A stretch of 64,000 bases of DNA from Dillenia suffruticosa (lineage: Eukaryota; Streptophyta; Magnoliopsida; Dilleniales; Dilleniaceae), in contig JAVTVX010000011.1 of NCBI GenBank assembly GCA_033439265.1, positions 13,971,090 to 14,035,089 of the forward strand, given 5' to 3'. The notes below the pieces were generated by a model. It ran no database searches. It had not been told where the DNA came from and saw nothing but the letters and a program-made list of their open reading frames with translations. Positions 11,719 to 23,517 of this stretch are shown one piece after another. Positions within the stretch are counted from its first letter, which is position 1. Each line of letters begins with the position of its first letter. A program made the translations under genes and the position numbers.

Positions 11719-13084
11719 ATGGAATTTCATTGATGAAACCATATGAATTGGGTGCAAAAAAGTTGAGATTTGAGCTAAGCTAAATACAAGGATAAATTGA
11801 CATGTTGCGCATTGGGTGTGATCAATTCCTCCCCTTGAAGCATATTCATAGATGTTAAACTAGTTGCTAATCCACTAAGAATACATCTCACGATTTCCTA
11901 GCCCTTCTCAATGGCTAACAATCGTGGCAGTGGTTACAATCATTCAGGCTCAACTCCTTAATTTTGGGGGTAAAATAAATTAATCTTGACAGCGGTAAAA
12001 TAAAGTTTCCGTATCTAAAAAGACAGTCTAATAATCACAACTCATCCGAACCGATAATCCCGAATTCAAATTTTAATGTAATAATAACAAGAAAAATGAA
12101 ACATGTTTGGTCCTTCAACTAATTCTTCTTTGACTCATCAACTGATTACCATCCCCAAAACAATAAAATTTAAGCTTAATTTTCGTCCAATTACCCTATA
12201 AAAGCCCATTTTGGCCGATTTAAAAGTTTTTTGTAGAGGTTATTCAAATAAATATTATAAAGAATTTGGAAATATTAAATCTTTTTTTTTTTACTTAACT
12301 ACGGGTATTTAGAAACCTGACTAATTTAGTTCAAATAATTATGAAGTCCAATTACCGATTCTTTCACGATATGTTTTTTCACTTTCAATACTCAAACTCA
12401 AGAGATTATTTTAAAAAAATTAGTGTTTTTGTCACTAAATTCACAGAATATCAGTGAGTTAAGTCAGGGAGGGGAAGGGATGTTCTGGGAATGATGAATT
12501 TATCAATTTGGAAGATAGCTTGGTAATTTAGGAGTCAAAGACTATCTTGTTGAATTTCAAGCGTTAAAATTGGGGCCTAAGAATGTAAAAGTGGTTCACA
12601 CACGAGTTTACACATTGTCTTGCATTACTATACTTAGTGCCTATAAAATCTCCGTTGTAGTGTCCCTCTATTCGTACATGAGCTGAATTTGTTGGCTTAG
12701 TTTTATCCTTTTTGTTTTTGCTCAAGACAAAATGAGATATTTCTATGTAGTATGTCCGGTGATAAGGGGCCAATAATCAGTTTCAAATTGATGAGGAAGA
12801 CAATGCTAGTCAAGAGGTTAAGGAACATAAAGAATGGAGAAAAAGAAAAAGAAAAAAGAACTGAGGGATATTGGAGAACGCATGGTGAAGCATCTAGGAT
12901 ATCTTTCATAGAACTCGACCGTTGAAGAAACATAAAGGTTGGTCTCCAATAGGAAAGAAAAGAAACCCCAAAAGGTCAAAATTACAAACCTATATTTTTG
13001 AAAAATCTCCCAAAAATTCATATTTGATAAGTTCTATTTATAGATATATTTTTAGACTTAACTTTTAGGACTTATAATGTCATC

Positions 13085-13312
13085 TCCACCTCCGGGGGAT
13101 AACCGTCCTCTCCAGTTTGAGGCGACTTGGTTCCGTCATCCCCAGTTTCATCAAATTTTTTATGATGCATAGAAAGTCGAGGAGGATGATGCTACATTAC
13201 TTTGATGCATTAAGACCACTATAGAGAGACCCAAGTTGTGGAATAAACAGGTCTTTGGGAACATAATGGTGAGGAAACATAGACTTGAGACCGTTGAGAG
13301 GAATCCAGTAGT
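13085..13312 (+). pseudogene. L1-type LINE fragment (endonuclease to reverse-transcriptase linker)
   Basis: Plus-strand translation gives GDxRPLQFEATWFRHPQFHQ, a stop, then a degraded region and PKLWNKQVFGNIMVRKHRLE. Plant L1-type LINEs carry RPFRFEAxWLxHPxF followed some 30 residues later by WNKxVFGNIxxRKxxL, between the endonuclease and reverse-transcriptase domains. The fragment is broken by an in-frame stop (TAG near 13170) and frame changes, and downstream similarity is lost. It is a different LINE lineage from the RTE-type relic at the left edge. Confidence 0.7.
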
Positions 13313-13319
13313 CGAGTTT

Positions 13320-15824
13320 TTGAGAAATAGAACACCGATTGAGTGGAGAAGAAGAAGAAGAAGGAGAGAAAGTGAGAGGAAAATTTCTGGGGTTAAGGTT
13401 TTGAAGTTATTTTTGGGTACAATTGTTAAAAATTGGTCAAGAAGAACTAAAAAATGGACTGATTGCGAGAGATCCATGGAATTGAAGTACAGAAAATAGA
13501 AATGCGTGGGAGGGAGGGAGGGCAGAGTCGTTGTCAAAGAAGGAGGCGACGGCAAAAAGTGGTCATTTTTTAACAGGTTTCACACATGGGTTTCGACCGA
13601 AACTCTTTATTTTATTTGGCCTTCGTTAAACCAATATCTTGAAGGTTTTATTACCGTACCTTTATTTCCATTCCATTAACCCAAACAACTTATATAGATT
13701 TTATTTTCATTTTTGATATCATATACTTTAACTAAACACTCTCTTAAAATACTCATACACTTTAACCAAGTAACTCGTGTTTGGAATATTAAAAGATTGT
13801 TAAAAAAGTATTAACATATTTACAAGACACCAAAAGACACAAATTTACATACAAAAGAACCGACACTCTAAAACTAATCAAGTACTCAGATTCAGATTTC
13901 ATCGACAGTATTAATCCCCAAAAATCAATGTTGGGTAACATATTCATGATGACCAGTAGAGTTGTATCATAGAGAAGTGTTAAACAGATATTGATTGCGA
14001 CCTCCACTATAGAAGTTGAATTCATCACATATTTTGAGACTACATCATATGCGATGTAAGTCAACAATTTCATCTAAGTTTAGGATTTTAGATTTTATAC
14101 CTAAACTATTATATATATTTTGTAACAATTCAGTTACTGTAATTTTAGTTAAGAATAATAAGAGTAATAGTTGAAATAAATATATCGACAGAAAATGTTT
14201 AGTCATTAAAAAAAAGAGTGTTGAAAAATAAAGTTATAATCCAATACATTATCACTAATTGTATTTGGCTAATCCATTGACCAAAGACATGCCACCAAGT
14301 AGGTTCAAAAATCATGTTATAAATTGGGTGTATTGACTTATTTAAATGAAATCTAGAGTTGAATTTTCTCAATAAAGTTGTGCACATATTTTTTGTTTTA
14401 AGATAAATTCATCAAAATTAGAGCCCGAATTAACGCGAATTTTATTCATAAAATAAATGTTATCATAAGTTTAGAAAATAAAATACATTATAGTACGTAG
14501 AAAATAATACTCACTTTTAGATAATTTATCATTGTGGCTCGTATACTCTATTTTTATAAGAAACAGACTTGATTTTGACTTCAAATCAGTTCATTGGACC
14601 AAGTGTGAGAATGTTAAGAATATTTCATAGAAATTCAAATTTTATGAGTTAATACATTCAAAATTAAGTTAATGAAAAAAATATAACCGAAAGAAATTAA
14701 ATATGATAAAAAAATAAAAAAAAAATTAAATTAGATTCCATTTGGTCAAATTTTGGTAACCCATTCAAACCTGCACACAACTAATCATTATTTTTCCATT
14801 TTAAATGTTTAATTATTTTCGATAATGTTCAACAATAATTTAGAGCGACAATTATAAGATTTTGATGAGTTTTTTATGTTTGAGAGCTTACATAAACTCT
14901 CTTCTAGTGCATTGAGTCTATTTTTTTTGTTACACAGAGATTCGAATTTGGGATCATCAGGTGGGAGAGGAGGTTGTGACCATTAGGTTATCCCTTTGAA
15001 GGCCTAGTGCATTGAATCCATAAGTCCAAATTTCATGACTCAATATCATCTATTGAATGAAATTGAGAGTTTAAAAAATTTGTGCACATTCTAAAGAATC
15101 GATTAAAGGCATTATAGTTGTTAGAACTCGTCGGAATCGCGAAATGGCTAGAGATACATTTCATCCCCCATCTCAGATTATTTTTGTTTGTGTTCAATTT
15201 TATTGCATTTGTTACATAATATTTTGTTACAAGAGAGACGTGAACGAGGAGAGAAAGGAGAGAAAAATCAAAATAGAGAGACAAGGGGTAGAAAAAGAAA
15301 TCAAGCAGCGAGATAAATCGAAGGAGACAGATATACTGAGAAAACGAAGGAGAGAACATTTAAGAATCCCAGGGTAAAGATTGTAACATAAAACAAAAGG
15401 CAACAAATCAGGAAACAACAGAGAAGAACACATGTTTTGACTATGAAACCCGTGAGAGGAAGAGCAAATTAACTATAATCAATCACTAGAAACAAGCACT
15501 GATAACCCTAAATGCACCCTATTGAAACATCACATTCTAATAAGAACTTCCTGTGAGATCCTCCTGCTTCTCCCAACTAGGAAGAATCCATTTTCTAGGT
15601 CAATGATCTCCATTTCTTTTAATCTTGATCTAAACAAATGGTACCCAATATTCTTAACTATAGTGAATACTTCCGCTGTAGGTGTGACAACTAGGATCCG
15701 GCAAATTATCTTGTGGGACGGATTCATATTCATATCGTTTTCACTCATAAACTAAATAAATATCACAAACTCTCCTGATATGCACAAAGCTTCATGATAT
15801 GTCACTTTTAGGGAAAGGAAATGA
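13320..15824. other. Spacer between LINE scrap and copia element
   Basis: No gene recognised. AT-rich with scattered short open frames. A SINE-like copy lies at 14929-15002. The region 15140-15380 is purine-rich and open on both strands without family motifs. Confidence 0.6.
14929..15002 (-). repeat. tRNA-like SINE-type repeat, copy 1
   Basis: Read on the minus strand: GGATAACCTAATGGTC followed about 25 bases later by AAATTCGAATCTC. These resemble the A box and B box of a tRNA-type RNA polymerase III promoter. A sister copy with the same order of blocks lies at 54182-54258, also minus. Too degenerate to be a functional tRNA gene. Confidence 0.5.
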
Positions 15825-15829
15825 GAAAT

Positions 15830-16133
15830 TGTTGAAATAAATGAAGAAAGATGAAGAATGGCTGTTGATTGGACCGAAGAAGATCAAGAGTTGCAGGAAC
15901 CATGCTCTCCAAAATTAGCCGTTGGAGAAAATGGCCAGACTAGTTAGAATTGTGTGTTTAATTAATTGTAATTAGTTGTACTGTGGGAATAAGCTAGAGG
16001 CATTAAAAGAGTAATGTAAATACAATAAATGCTAGTGCAACAACTAGCTTGAATATGATCTGTATGTATGCAATCAAATTCAATAAGAAAGGTATGCAGA
16101 ACATTCATTCATAGAATCAGTCTATATTTTTTA
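15830..16133 (+). repeat. 5' LTR of copia element
   Basis: 304 bp, TG...TA termini, the same length as the 3' LTR and differing by 18 substitutions with no indel. It should contain the element's promoter; AATAAA-like runs near 16020-16085 are candidates for the polyadenylation region. Confidence 0.95.
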
Positions 16134-16146
16134 TGGTATCAGAGCC
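16134..16146 (+). other. Primer-binding site (initiator tRNA-Met)
   Basis: TGGTATCAGAGCC immediately follows the 5' LTR. It is the classic plant copia/gypsy minus-strand primer site, complementary to the 3' end of initiator methionine tRNA. The gag ATG starts at the very next base. Confidence 0.95.
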
Positions 16147-17345
16147 ATGGAAGGAGGTTATCATACCTCAATTCTCGATCCAAACACCTCTCCATCCACA
16201 CAAACAGATCAAACAAAACCAAAAAGAATCACAACACTTGAAACTGATTCAAACATCAATTTAAAACTTACACCAGTTTTATTAACCGGTAACAATTATC
16301 TCTCATGGGCAAGAGCTATTACTTTGTCCCTCAATAGCAAGGGAATGGTTGGCTACATCAATGGAAAAGTGGTACAACCCCAACCAACCAGTGAAGAGTA
16401 TGAAGAATGGCAATCAAACGATCAATTGGTAATGACTTGGCTTCTTAACTCAATAGATTCAAAGCTATACAATATTTTTGCATTCTCTAACAGTGCTAGA
16501 GAATTATGGGAGTCGATTAGAGATTTGTATGGACAGCAAGATAACTTATATAGGATATTTGAGTTAAAAAAGCAAATTGCAGAAACCAAACAAAGGGATT
16601 TACCCTTTACAGAGTACTTAGGAAAATTGAAGGCAATGTGGGATGAATTGGCCTTGTATAGGCCACCAACCACTAACCTGATAACACTACAGAGAAGGGC
16701 AGAGCAAGACAAAGTTTTTGAACTACTTGCAGGACTAAAGCCAGAATATGATGCTATGCAAAGTCACATATTGTTAAATCAAGACTTTCCATCACTTACA
16801 AGTGTATGCGCAAAGATCCAACAAGAAGAAACAAGAAGAAAAGTGATGGCTAGAAATAAAGACAAGGAAGAACAACCTCTGGAATCTCATGCATATGTCA
16901 CGAGTTCAAGCCAAAGAGGATTTTTTAGAGGAGGAAATAAAGGTACTGAAACAAGAACTTAGATGGTTTGTGAGCACTGCAAAAAAACAGGACATACTAA
17001 GGACAGGTGCTAGTTCTTACATCCACACCTGAGGATGCAAAAGGACAAGGGGGCTATAGGAAATGCGGCAACAAAACAAGAATCTGAAGGGAATACAAAC
17101 TCAATAGAGCAACTAGCTCAGCAATTATTACAATACATGAGTAAAGCAATGGCTGCAAATGAAAGAGTTACCATTGCAAACAAATCTGAAGCAAAAGAGA
17201 GTCAAGCACAACCGTCAACAAGTAACTCTGAATATTTTTCATGCTTAACAGTTCAATCTGGTAAGAATTGGGTAATAGATTCTGGAGCAAATTGCCATAT
17301 GAGAAACTGTTTAGAAGGAATAGAAAAAATTGAACAAGGAAAGAA
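16147..17345 (+). pseudogene. copia gag and protease region (interrupted)
   Basis: Starts at ATG 16147. The UBN2/retrotran_gag-type region runs over the first 230 residues (LTGNNYLSWARAITLSL, then WLLNSIDSKL, then LWESIRDLYG). In-frame TAG at 16960-16962 and at 17011-17013 flank an intact zinc knuckle of the CX2CX4HX4C type (16969-17010). The protease motif WVIDSGANCHM is at about 17270-17302, with the catalytic DSGA. Near 17340 the frame shifts and the polyprotein continues in another frame. Both stops are plausibly former Trp codons. Confidence 0.9.
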
Positions 17346-20300
17346 AGGATCAACTGTGCTTTATAGCAAATGGAACAAAGGTTGATATTAAGTGCAAAGG
17401 AAAAGTAGCATTTCTTAAAAATGAATGGTCAGATGTATTGTATGTACCTAACTTTAATACTAAGTTGATATCTGTTAGTAAGATCACCCAAGAATTAAAT
17501 TGTAGGGTTGTATTCAAACCTAACCAATTGATTTTTCAGAATATGAACACTTTGAAAAACATTGGTAAAGGAAGAATGGAGAATGGACTATACTTGTTAG
17601 AAGAAGAATCTATAGCTTATTGCAGTAGGATTATGAAAAGAAATGAGGCAATGTTGTGGCATTATAGGATGGGACATCCAGTTAAAAGCATTTTAGATAA
17701 GATAATTCCAGACTGTGATGTGGAATTAGAAAAATGTGAAAGTTGTCGACTAGCTAAACAATGTATTTTGCCATTTGAGCTATCTAAAACAAAGCATGAT
17801 GAACCTTTTGATCTAGTTCATTCTGATGTATGGACTTCTCCTATTGATTCTTATGATAGTTTCAAATATTTTGTAACGTTTATTGACCATTTCTCAAAAA
17901 TGACCTGGGTGTATATGTTAAAATCTAAATCTGAGATATTTCCAGCATTCATTGAGTTTAATAATTTAGTTCATACTCAGTATAATAGGAAAATTAAGAC
18001 ATTTAGGACAGACCATGGGACTAAATACTTAAAGGAATTCAAAATTGAACTAAAACGGTTATGAATAGTTTATCAAAAATCTTGTATATACACTCCACAA
18101 CAAAATGGAGTTGCTGAAAGGAAAAATAGGCACTTGTTAGAGGTTGCAAGAGGAATAAGGTTTCATATGAATGTTTCAAAAAGGTACTGGTCAGATGCAG
18201 TATTAACAACATGTCATTTGATTAATAAAACACCAAGTAAAATGTTAAGCTATAAGTCTCCTCTGGAAGTCTTTACTAGTAAGAAGGTTAGTTTAGAACA
18301 TTTAAAAGTATTTATATGCAAATGTTTTGTGCATATACTAGGAATTAAAAGGGATAAGCATGATCCAATGGCTGAAGTATGTATTAGTCCATGGTGAGCA
18401 AAGGTTATAAGTGTATTAATCCAAAAACCAGACAAAGGTTTGTTTCCAGAAATGTACAATTTCTGGAAACAGAACCTTACTATTCTAATCCTGTGTTGGC
18501 AAAGGTTGATGATGTATTTCAGGGGGAGAAAAGTCGAGATGATCTAGTGGAAGATGAAAAAGGAATGGAAAAGGAAGGGCAGAATCAATGGAAAGAACGT
18601 GCAAACACACAACCAGAGTTTTTGACTTATGAAAGAAGAAGGAAGTCAAGTTTGCACCAACAACAATCAAAATTACAAGGTAAGGTTCAAAATATTCCAT
18701 TACACACTGATCAAATAGATTACAGAATGCAAAATCCACAAGAACAACATAACGAAGGAGAGATTGAGCAACTAGAAGCAGAGTTGGATCAAGAAGGAAT
18801 ACAGAATCAAGACTTGATGAACAACGAAGAAACACACCAGGACAGAGATCAGGAATCAACAGTGGAGGAAATCAATCGGCAACAAACGTCTGCTACAAAT
18901 CAAGTAAGGAAATCACTAAGAGAACACAGAATGCCCACGAGGTATAAAGACTACAAAACTTTTTCTGCCATTCAATATCCAATGACCAGGTATGTTACAA
19001 CTCCATCACATCTACATGCTTAAGTTTTTTAAGTAAAATTAATCAAGAAATAGAACCAACAGATTATGAAGAAACAAAAGGCAAATCAGTATGGCAACAA
19101 GCAATGAAAGAAGAGTTACATGCACTAAATAGGAACAAAACCTGAGATTTAGTTAAGTTACCAGAAGGAAAGAATACAGTAGGTTGCAAATGGATCTATA
19201 AAATCAAATATAATAGTAATGGAACAATAGAAAGGTACAAAGCAAGGTTGGTAGCTAAAGGGTTCACACAAAAACAAGGAATTGAATACAATGAGACATT
19301 TGCACCTATAGCTAAAATGAAAACTATAAGGATACTGATTTCTGCAATTGTAAACAATGGATGAATTCTTTTTCCAATGGATGTTAAAAATGCTTTCTTT
19401 CAAGGGGATTTACAAGAGGAGATATACATGACTATTCCTAAAGGACATTCCTTGGAAAATTCAAGATTAGTGTGTAAGTTAAGGAAACCAATATATGGGT
19501 TAAAGCAATCTCCTAAAGCTTAGTATTGCACATTAAATAAAGAACTAACAGAGTTAGGTTTTAAGAGGAGCATGGCTGATTGTACTTTATATGTAAAAAC
19601 TACCAGCAATGGAAAAATTATATTATCAATATATGTCGATGATATCATAATAACAGGGGATGATCATGAAGGAATTAAAGAACTAAAGCATCAATTGAAC
19701 ACTAAGTTTGACATAAAAGATTTAGGTCACTTAAAATATTTCTTAAGAATAGAAATAGCTTATTCTAGTAAAGGGATATTCATGACTCAAAGAAAATATA
19801 CATTAGACTTGTTAAGAGAAACAAAAACAGAAAATGCAAAGCCTTTTATCACACCAGTTGAGTATGGCACTAAGTTTTCTTTAACAGAAGGAAAGAAATT
19901 ACCTGATGCAAGAAGTTTTCAAAAATTAGTAGGAAAATTAATTTATCTAACCATGACTAGACCTGACATCACTTATACCGTAAGTCTTATAAGTCAAGCC
20001 ATGCATAAACCAAGAACAATTCATCAAGCTATAGCTAACAGAATACTTAGATACTTAAAATCATGTCCTGGCAAAGGCTTGTGGGTGAAAAACCATGGAA
20101 ATATGAATATATTAGGATACTCGGATGCTGACTAGGCAGGAAGTATTGACGATAGAAGATCAACTAGTGGATTTTGTACGGTTGTAGGTGGGAATTTGGT
20201 GACTTGGAAGAGCAAAAAACAGAATGTTGTTTCAAGATCCAGCTCTGAAGCTGAGTACAGGGCTATGGCACACACAACAAGTGAGCTGATTTGGCTAAAG

Positions 20301-20590
20301 CAACTACTGACAGAATTCGGATTCAAGCAACAAGGGCCAATGAAGATGTTTTGTGACAACCAATCCGCCATATATATAGCTGCAAATCCAATGTTTCATG
20401 AGAGGACAAAGCACAATGAAATAAATTGTCATTTTGTGAGAGAAAAGGTTCAAAGCTAGGAAATTACAACGCCTTTCATTAGCAACAAAAACCAATTGGC
20501 AGATGTTTTAACCAAAGCACTTCTGTCAACTCAGTTCAATACCATACTTAGCAAGTTGGGAATGTTTGACTTATACAATCCCAACTTGAG
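17346..20590 (+). pseudogene. copia integrase, reverse transcriptase and RNase H (interrupted)
   Basis: The integrase zinc finger (WHYRMGH then CESC, about 17655-17745) is followed by the core with HSDVW, TFIDHFSKMTWV, a TDHGTKY block (family TDNGTEY, so altered around the second Asp) and QQNGVAERKNR supplying the Glu. TGA 18062-18064 interrupts the core. Frames change near 18390 and near 19018. Reverse transcriptase blocks include [45 protein letters not shown] and the active site YVDDIIITG (about 19635). RNase H blocks are GYSDAD, RRSTSGFC, SRSSSEAEYRAMA and DNQSAI. Stops at 19143, 19362, 19521, 20133 and 20457 sit where copia proteins mostly carry Trp. Confidence 0.93.
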
Positions 20591-20596
20591 GGGGAG
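20583..20596 (+). other. Polypurine tract of copia element
   Basis: AACTTGAGGGGGAG lies directly against the TG start of the 3' LTR, the expected site for plus-strand priming. Confidence 0.85.
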
Positions 20597-20900
20597 TGTT
20601 GAAATAAATGAAGAAACATGAAGAATGGCTGTTGATTGGACTGAAGAAGATCAAGAGTTGCAGGAAGCATGCTCTCCAAAATTAGCCATTGGAGAAAATT
20701 GCCAGGCTAGTTAGAATTGTGTGTTTAATTAATTGCAATTCGTTGTACTGTGTGAATAAGCTAGAGGCATTAAAAGAGCAATGTAAATGCAATAAATGCT
20801 AGTGCAACAGCTAGCTTGAATATGATATGTATATATGTAATCAAATTCAATAAAAAAGGTATGTAGAACATTCATTCATGGAATCAGTCTATATTTTTTA
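20597..20900 (+). repeat. 3' LTR of copia element
   Basis: 304 bp, ending TATATTTTTTA, followed at once by the GAAAT target duplication. Aligns without gaps to 15830-16133. Confidence 0.95.
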
Positions 20901-21350
20901 GAAATGGATTACGTGAGTTTGTTCCACCTCCCAACAAATAATTTCTCTGAAAAACAATCGAAATGGACGACAAAGCAATGAGATTTTTGTTGCCATTTTC
21001 CAATGGTCATTAATCATTCTACCATTCCGTACTCCTACGAGAAATGATCTAACGGTAAGGACCATGGCCATGGGTATCAACTCTAGAAAAAACCCTAAAG
21101 AAAAAATTGTAGAAATGTGACTCTATAGCACATCTGAAGATTGAGCCATTTAACCTCAACCCGACTCTAATTCTATTAGATGCACTGACATAATAACACA
21201 TACTGCGCCCGCATGTTAATAACAACTTAAAACCAAGTGCTTCGAGATTAAAACATTCAATAGGCCATGATGATTTAAGATTTGCTCAAATATGCATGGA
21301 AAAGGAAAAAATTATGTTTGGACAAATCTATCTAAAACCCAAGTGTAATT

Positions 21351-22208
21351 TCAAGAAATGGATAGTTGGCACATTGGAGAGGCCCTTGGTATCAACAGCA
21401 GATTTTGAAGAAGATCATTGTCCAACACTTCTGAACCTGGACCTCGTTTAATTTTGACCTCCTTCAGAACCCTTGCGTTTTCTAGAATATACCTGATTAG
21501 CTTTTCCTCATCTTCATAGCCACCATTGTACTGGCGGAAGAAGAAACTTTTCAAACTTGAAGAATGCAAGCATTCGGGCAAATTTTCCAATGCAAGAGAC
21601 TTGTGACGACTTTTATTTTCTCGAGAGACCATCTCCTCTGTTCTTTCTATGTATAAATCCTCGAGCACAGGACAAGAAGACAACAAACTTGGAAGGGATT
21701 TGCCATTTTCAAGCAAAATATTGGAAAGACGAAGAATTTTGAGACTTGGAAGAGAGACAAATGATGGGCAACTAAGAAGAATGTTAGGTCCGGTCAATTT
21801 TAACACGACGACTGTTCTGCTGAGAAAGAGAAAAAGAGGCAACTTCAAAGGTCTAAAAGCAAAGAAAAGATCAAGTTTAAGTGCAAGGTTTTTAACACCA
21901 TGATTTGCTACTGTGGAAACCCACTTGCTAAAATGAAATTTATGGCAATAGTAATTGATTTTGAGAGAGAACTTATCTATTTCCTCCTCTGGGTTCCGAA
22001 GATTTAGTACTCTATCCACAAAAGCTACAAAGCTATCCACGTTTCCCTGTGTTCGACAGTCAGAGTCATCCAAGTCCAGATTGGGGAGAGAAATCCAAGC
22101 ATATCTCCACTTGGAAGACAGAACAGAGGTCGCCACTGCTTCTTTTGTTGAAAGATATGAAAGTATTTCGCAAAGGATTGTCTCCGGCAAATTGCTAATT
22201 CGGTCCAT
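21351..22208 (-). CDS. F-box/FBD/LRR protein (intronless, short)
   Basis: 285 residues from ATG 22208 (MDRISNLPETILCEILSYLS). The F-box is at about residues 4-45 (LPETILCEIL, TKEAVATSVLSSKWRYAW); it would bind SKP1 in an SCF ubiquitin ligase. Leucine-rich segments follow (LKLTGP, LPSLKILRLSNILL, LLSSCPVLEDLYIERT, about 130-210). A C-terminal FBD-like part has LENLPECLHSS, LKSFFFRQYNG, EEKLIRYILENARVLKEVKI and LLLIPRASPMCQL. Plant FBD proteins are usually about 400-450 residues with introns. Here VLEDLYIERT runs almost directly into the FBD part, so the second half of the LRR domain appears deleted, and no intron is visible. The frame is open from F-box to stop. Targets unknown. The in-frame region upstream of 22208 is read through a GA repeat and is not included. 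Confidence 0.85.
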   Translation of the reverse strand: MDRISNLPETILCEILSYLSTKEAVATSVLSSKWRYAWISLPNLDLDDSDCRTQGNVDSFVAFVDRVLNLRNPEEEIDKFSLKINYYCHKFHFSKWVSTVANHGVKNLALKLDLFFAFRPLKLPLFLFLSRTVVVLKLTGPNILLSCPSFVSLPSLKILRLSNILLENGKSLPSLLSSCPVLEDLYIERTEEMVSRENKSRHKSLALENLPECLHSSSLKSFFFRQYNGGYEDEEKLIRYILENARVLKEVKIKRGPGSEVLDNDLLQNLLLIPRASPMCQLSIS

Positions 22209-22215
22209 GAATCCC

Positions 22216-22251
22216 AGAGAGAGGGAGAGAGAGAGAGACAGGGAGGGAGAG
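22216..22251. repeat. GA-rich microsatellite upstream of the F-box start
   Basis: Interrupted GA/GGA run 8-43 nt upstream of the F-box ATG, CT-rich in the sense strand of that gene, the same placement as in KAB1 and the phosphatase. Confidence 0.8.
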
Positions 22252-22349
22252 GGTTTTTTGAGGCCGTGTTGTGAATGAGAGAGAGTTTTTGGTTTTGGAG
22301 GAGACTTTGGATGGGCAACGCTGTCGAGAGTGTTGATTGCTCGCATAAA

Positions 22350-23517
22350 TCATTAGGGTGTTTTTAGACAGATTCGTATTTTCCTTTTTTTCTTTTTTTT
22401 AATTGTAAGTTTCTATTAAGAGATTTATTATATTTTTTATTTAAAATTATATTTTACTTAAAAATAGTAACTCTATATATAATGTCTATACAAGTTTAAT
22501 TTTTCATATTCACTTTCTTTTTCTTTTTCTTTTTATTATTCTTTATATAAATCTTTTTTTTAAAGAATAACTATGACAATTTTAAGAAAACTCCTAATTG
22601 TGGCTAATTATTTCTTTTCACCTTCCCTTCTTTTCTCTTCTATTTTGTTCTCCTAGAATCAAAATCAAAATCTACCCAATTCTTTTTCTTTACTTTTGAA
22701 ACTTTAAGCCATCACGCTTGTTATTTTATGTTCACAACCTGTAAAAAAATTTATAATCGAATATTTAATTTTATATTAATATTAAAAAAATTAATCACTT
22801 TCTAATTAGTTTGTGATTGGATCTATACAACAAAATGGAAGATGGGTTTTTTTTAGAAATTTTTTAGTTGTATGCATTAAGAGGGAAATTACTGAAATAT
22901 TTATTTTTGACAATTTTAGTATAATAAAAGAATGAAGAATTCAATTTAAATAAATTTTTATTTGTTTTGTTTAATATTTTTCATAAATATTTTTTTATAT
23001 TTTGTATTTGCTTTGGCCCCAGAACTAAAATTCTGGCTCCATCTCTGATTTTAGGCGAAATGACAAATGTATCCCATCAAATCTCTAAGGAGATTTCATG
23101 GTGGTGTTAGCAATTGATCAACAATGGTAGATGGTATGTTTTAAATTCTGCTGCATGTTCTTGATGAAATATATAGTATTTGGAAATCCTTTCACTACCA
23201 TTAAAAAAAAAAAAAAGCCAAACATAACAACTATTATTTTTATAAATAAAAAATTTCGACTAAAATAATTATACCATATATTATATATGTATATTTTTTC
23301 TGTCTTTGAAAATAATAAAAAAATTGAAAAAGCAACATATAATATAGAAAATTTATTTTTCTGTCACTCCTTATGTTTAGTGGTGTTCATGACTTGCACA
23401 GTAAGTGAACTAGTAGTCAGCATCCAAAGTAGAAATCTTAATTGTATTTGTTGCTGTGACTGCTGTCCAGAAGATCTATTCAAGCTTATATTTTCCTTTC
23501 AGGGACTCTCTGCTCTG
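22350..23517. other. Spacer between F-box gene and phosphatase 3' end
   Basis: AT-rich, no gene seen. Near 22995-23055 is a CCCCAGAACTAAAATTCTGG segment followed by GGCTCCATCTCTG, a type of sequence often found at ends of plant repeats; a loosely similar GGGTCCGCCATTG occurs near 63440. Confidence 0.5.

Larger units (their letters stand above)
9135..13080. other. AT-rich spacer, no gene seen
   Basis: No supportable coding region. It holds a T run followed by G runs (about 9958-9987), an A homopolymer of about 29 at 11687-11715, and an AT-rich repeat at about 10.95-11.54 kb. Short open frames here have no recognisable motif. Confidence 0.6.
15830..20900 (+). mobile_element. Complete Ty1/copia LTR retrotransposon (coding-defective)
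   Basis: A 5,071-bp element with two 304-bp LTRs (15830-16133 and 20597-20900) beginning TGTTG and ending TTTTTTA. It is flanked by a perfect 5-bp target duplication GAAAT (15825-15829 and 20901-20905). Directly after the 5' LTR is a primer-binding site complementary to initiator tRNA-Met; directly before the 3' LTR is a purine tract. Domain order gag, protease, integrase, reverse transcriptase, RNase H is diagnostic of Ty1/copia. By hand count the LTRs differ at 18 of 304 positions (about 6%), which at commonly used plant rates gives roughly 2-4.5 million years since insertion. Stops and frameshifts throughout make it non-autonomous. It lies 450 bp beyond the 3' end of the F-box gene. Confidence 0.97.

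Noticed and set aside
13160..13555. 131-codon minus-strand frame rich in Ser and Leu
   Set aside because: Antisense shadow of the LINE fragment and of the purine-rich stretch after it; composition only.
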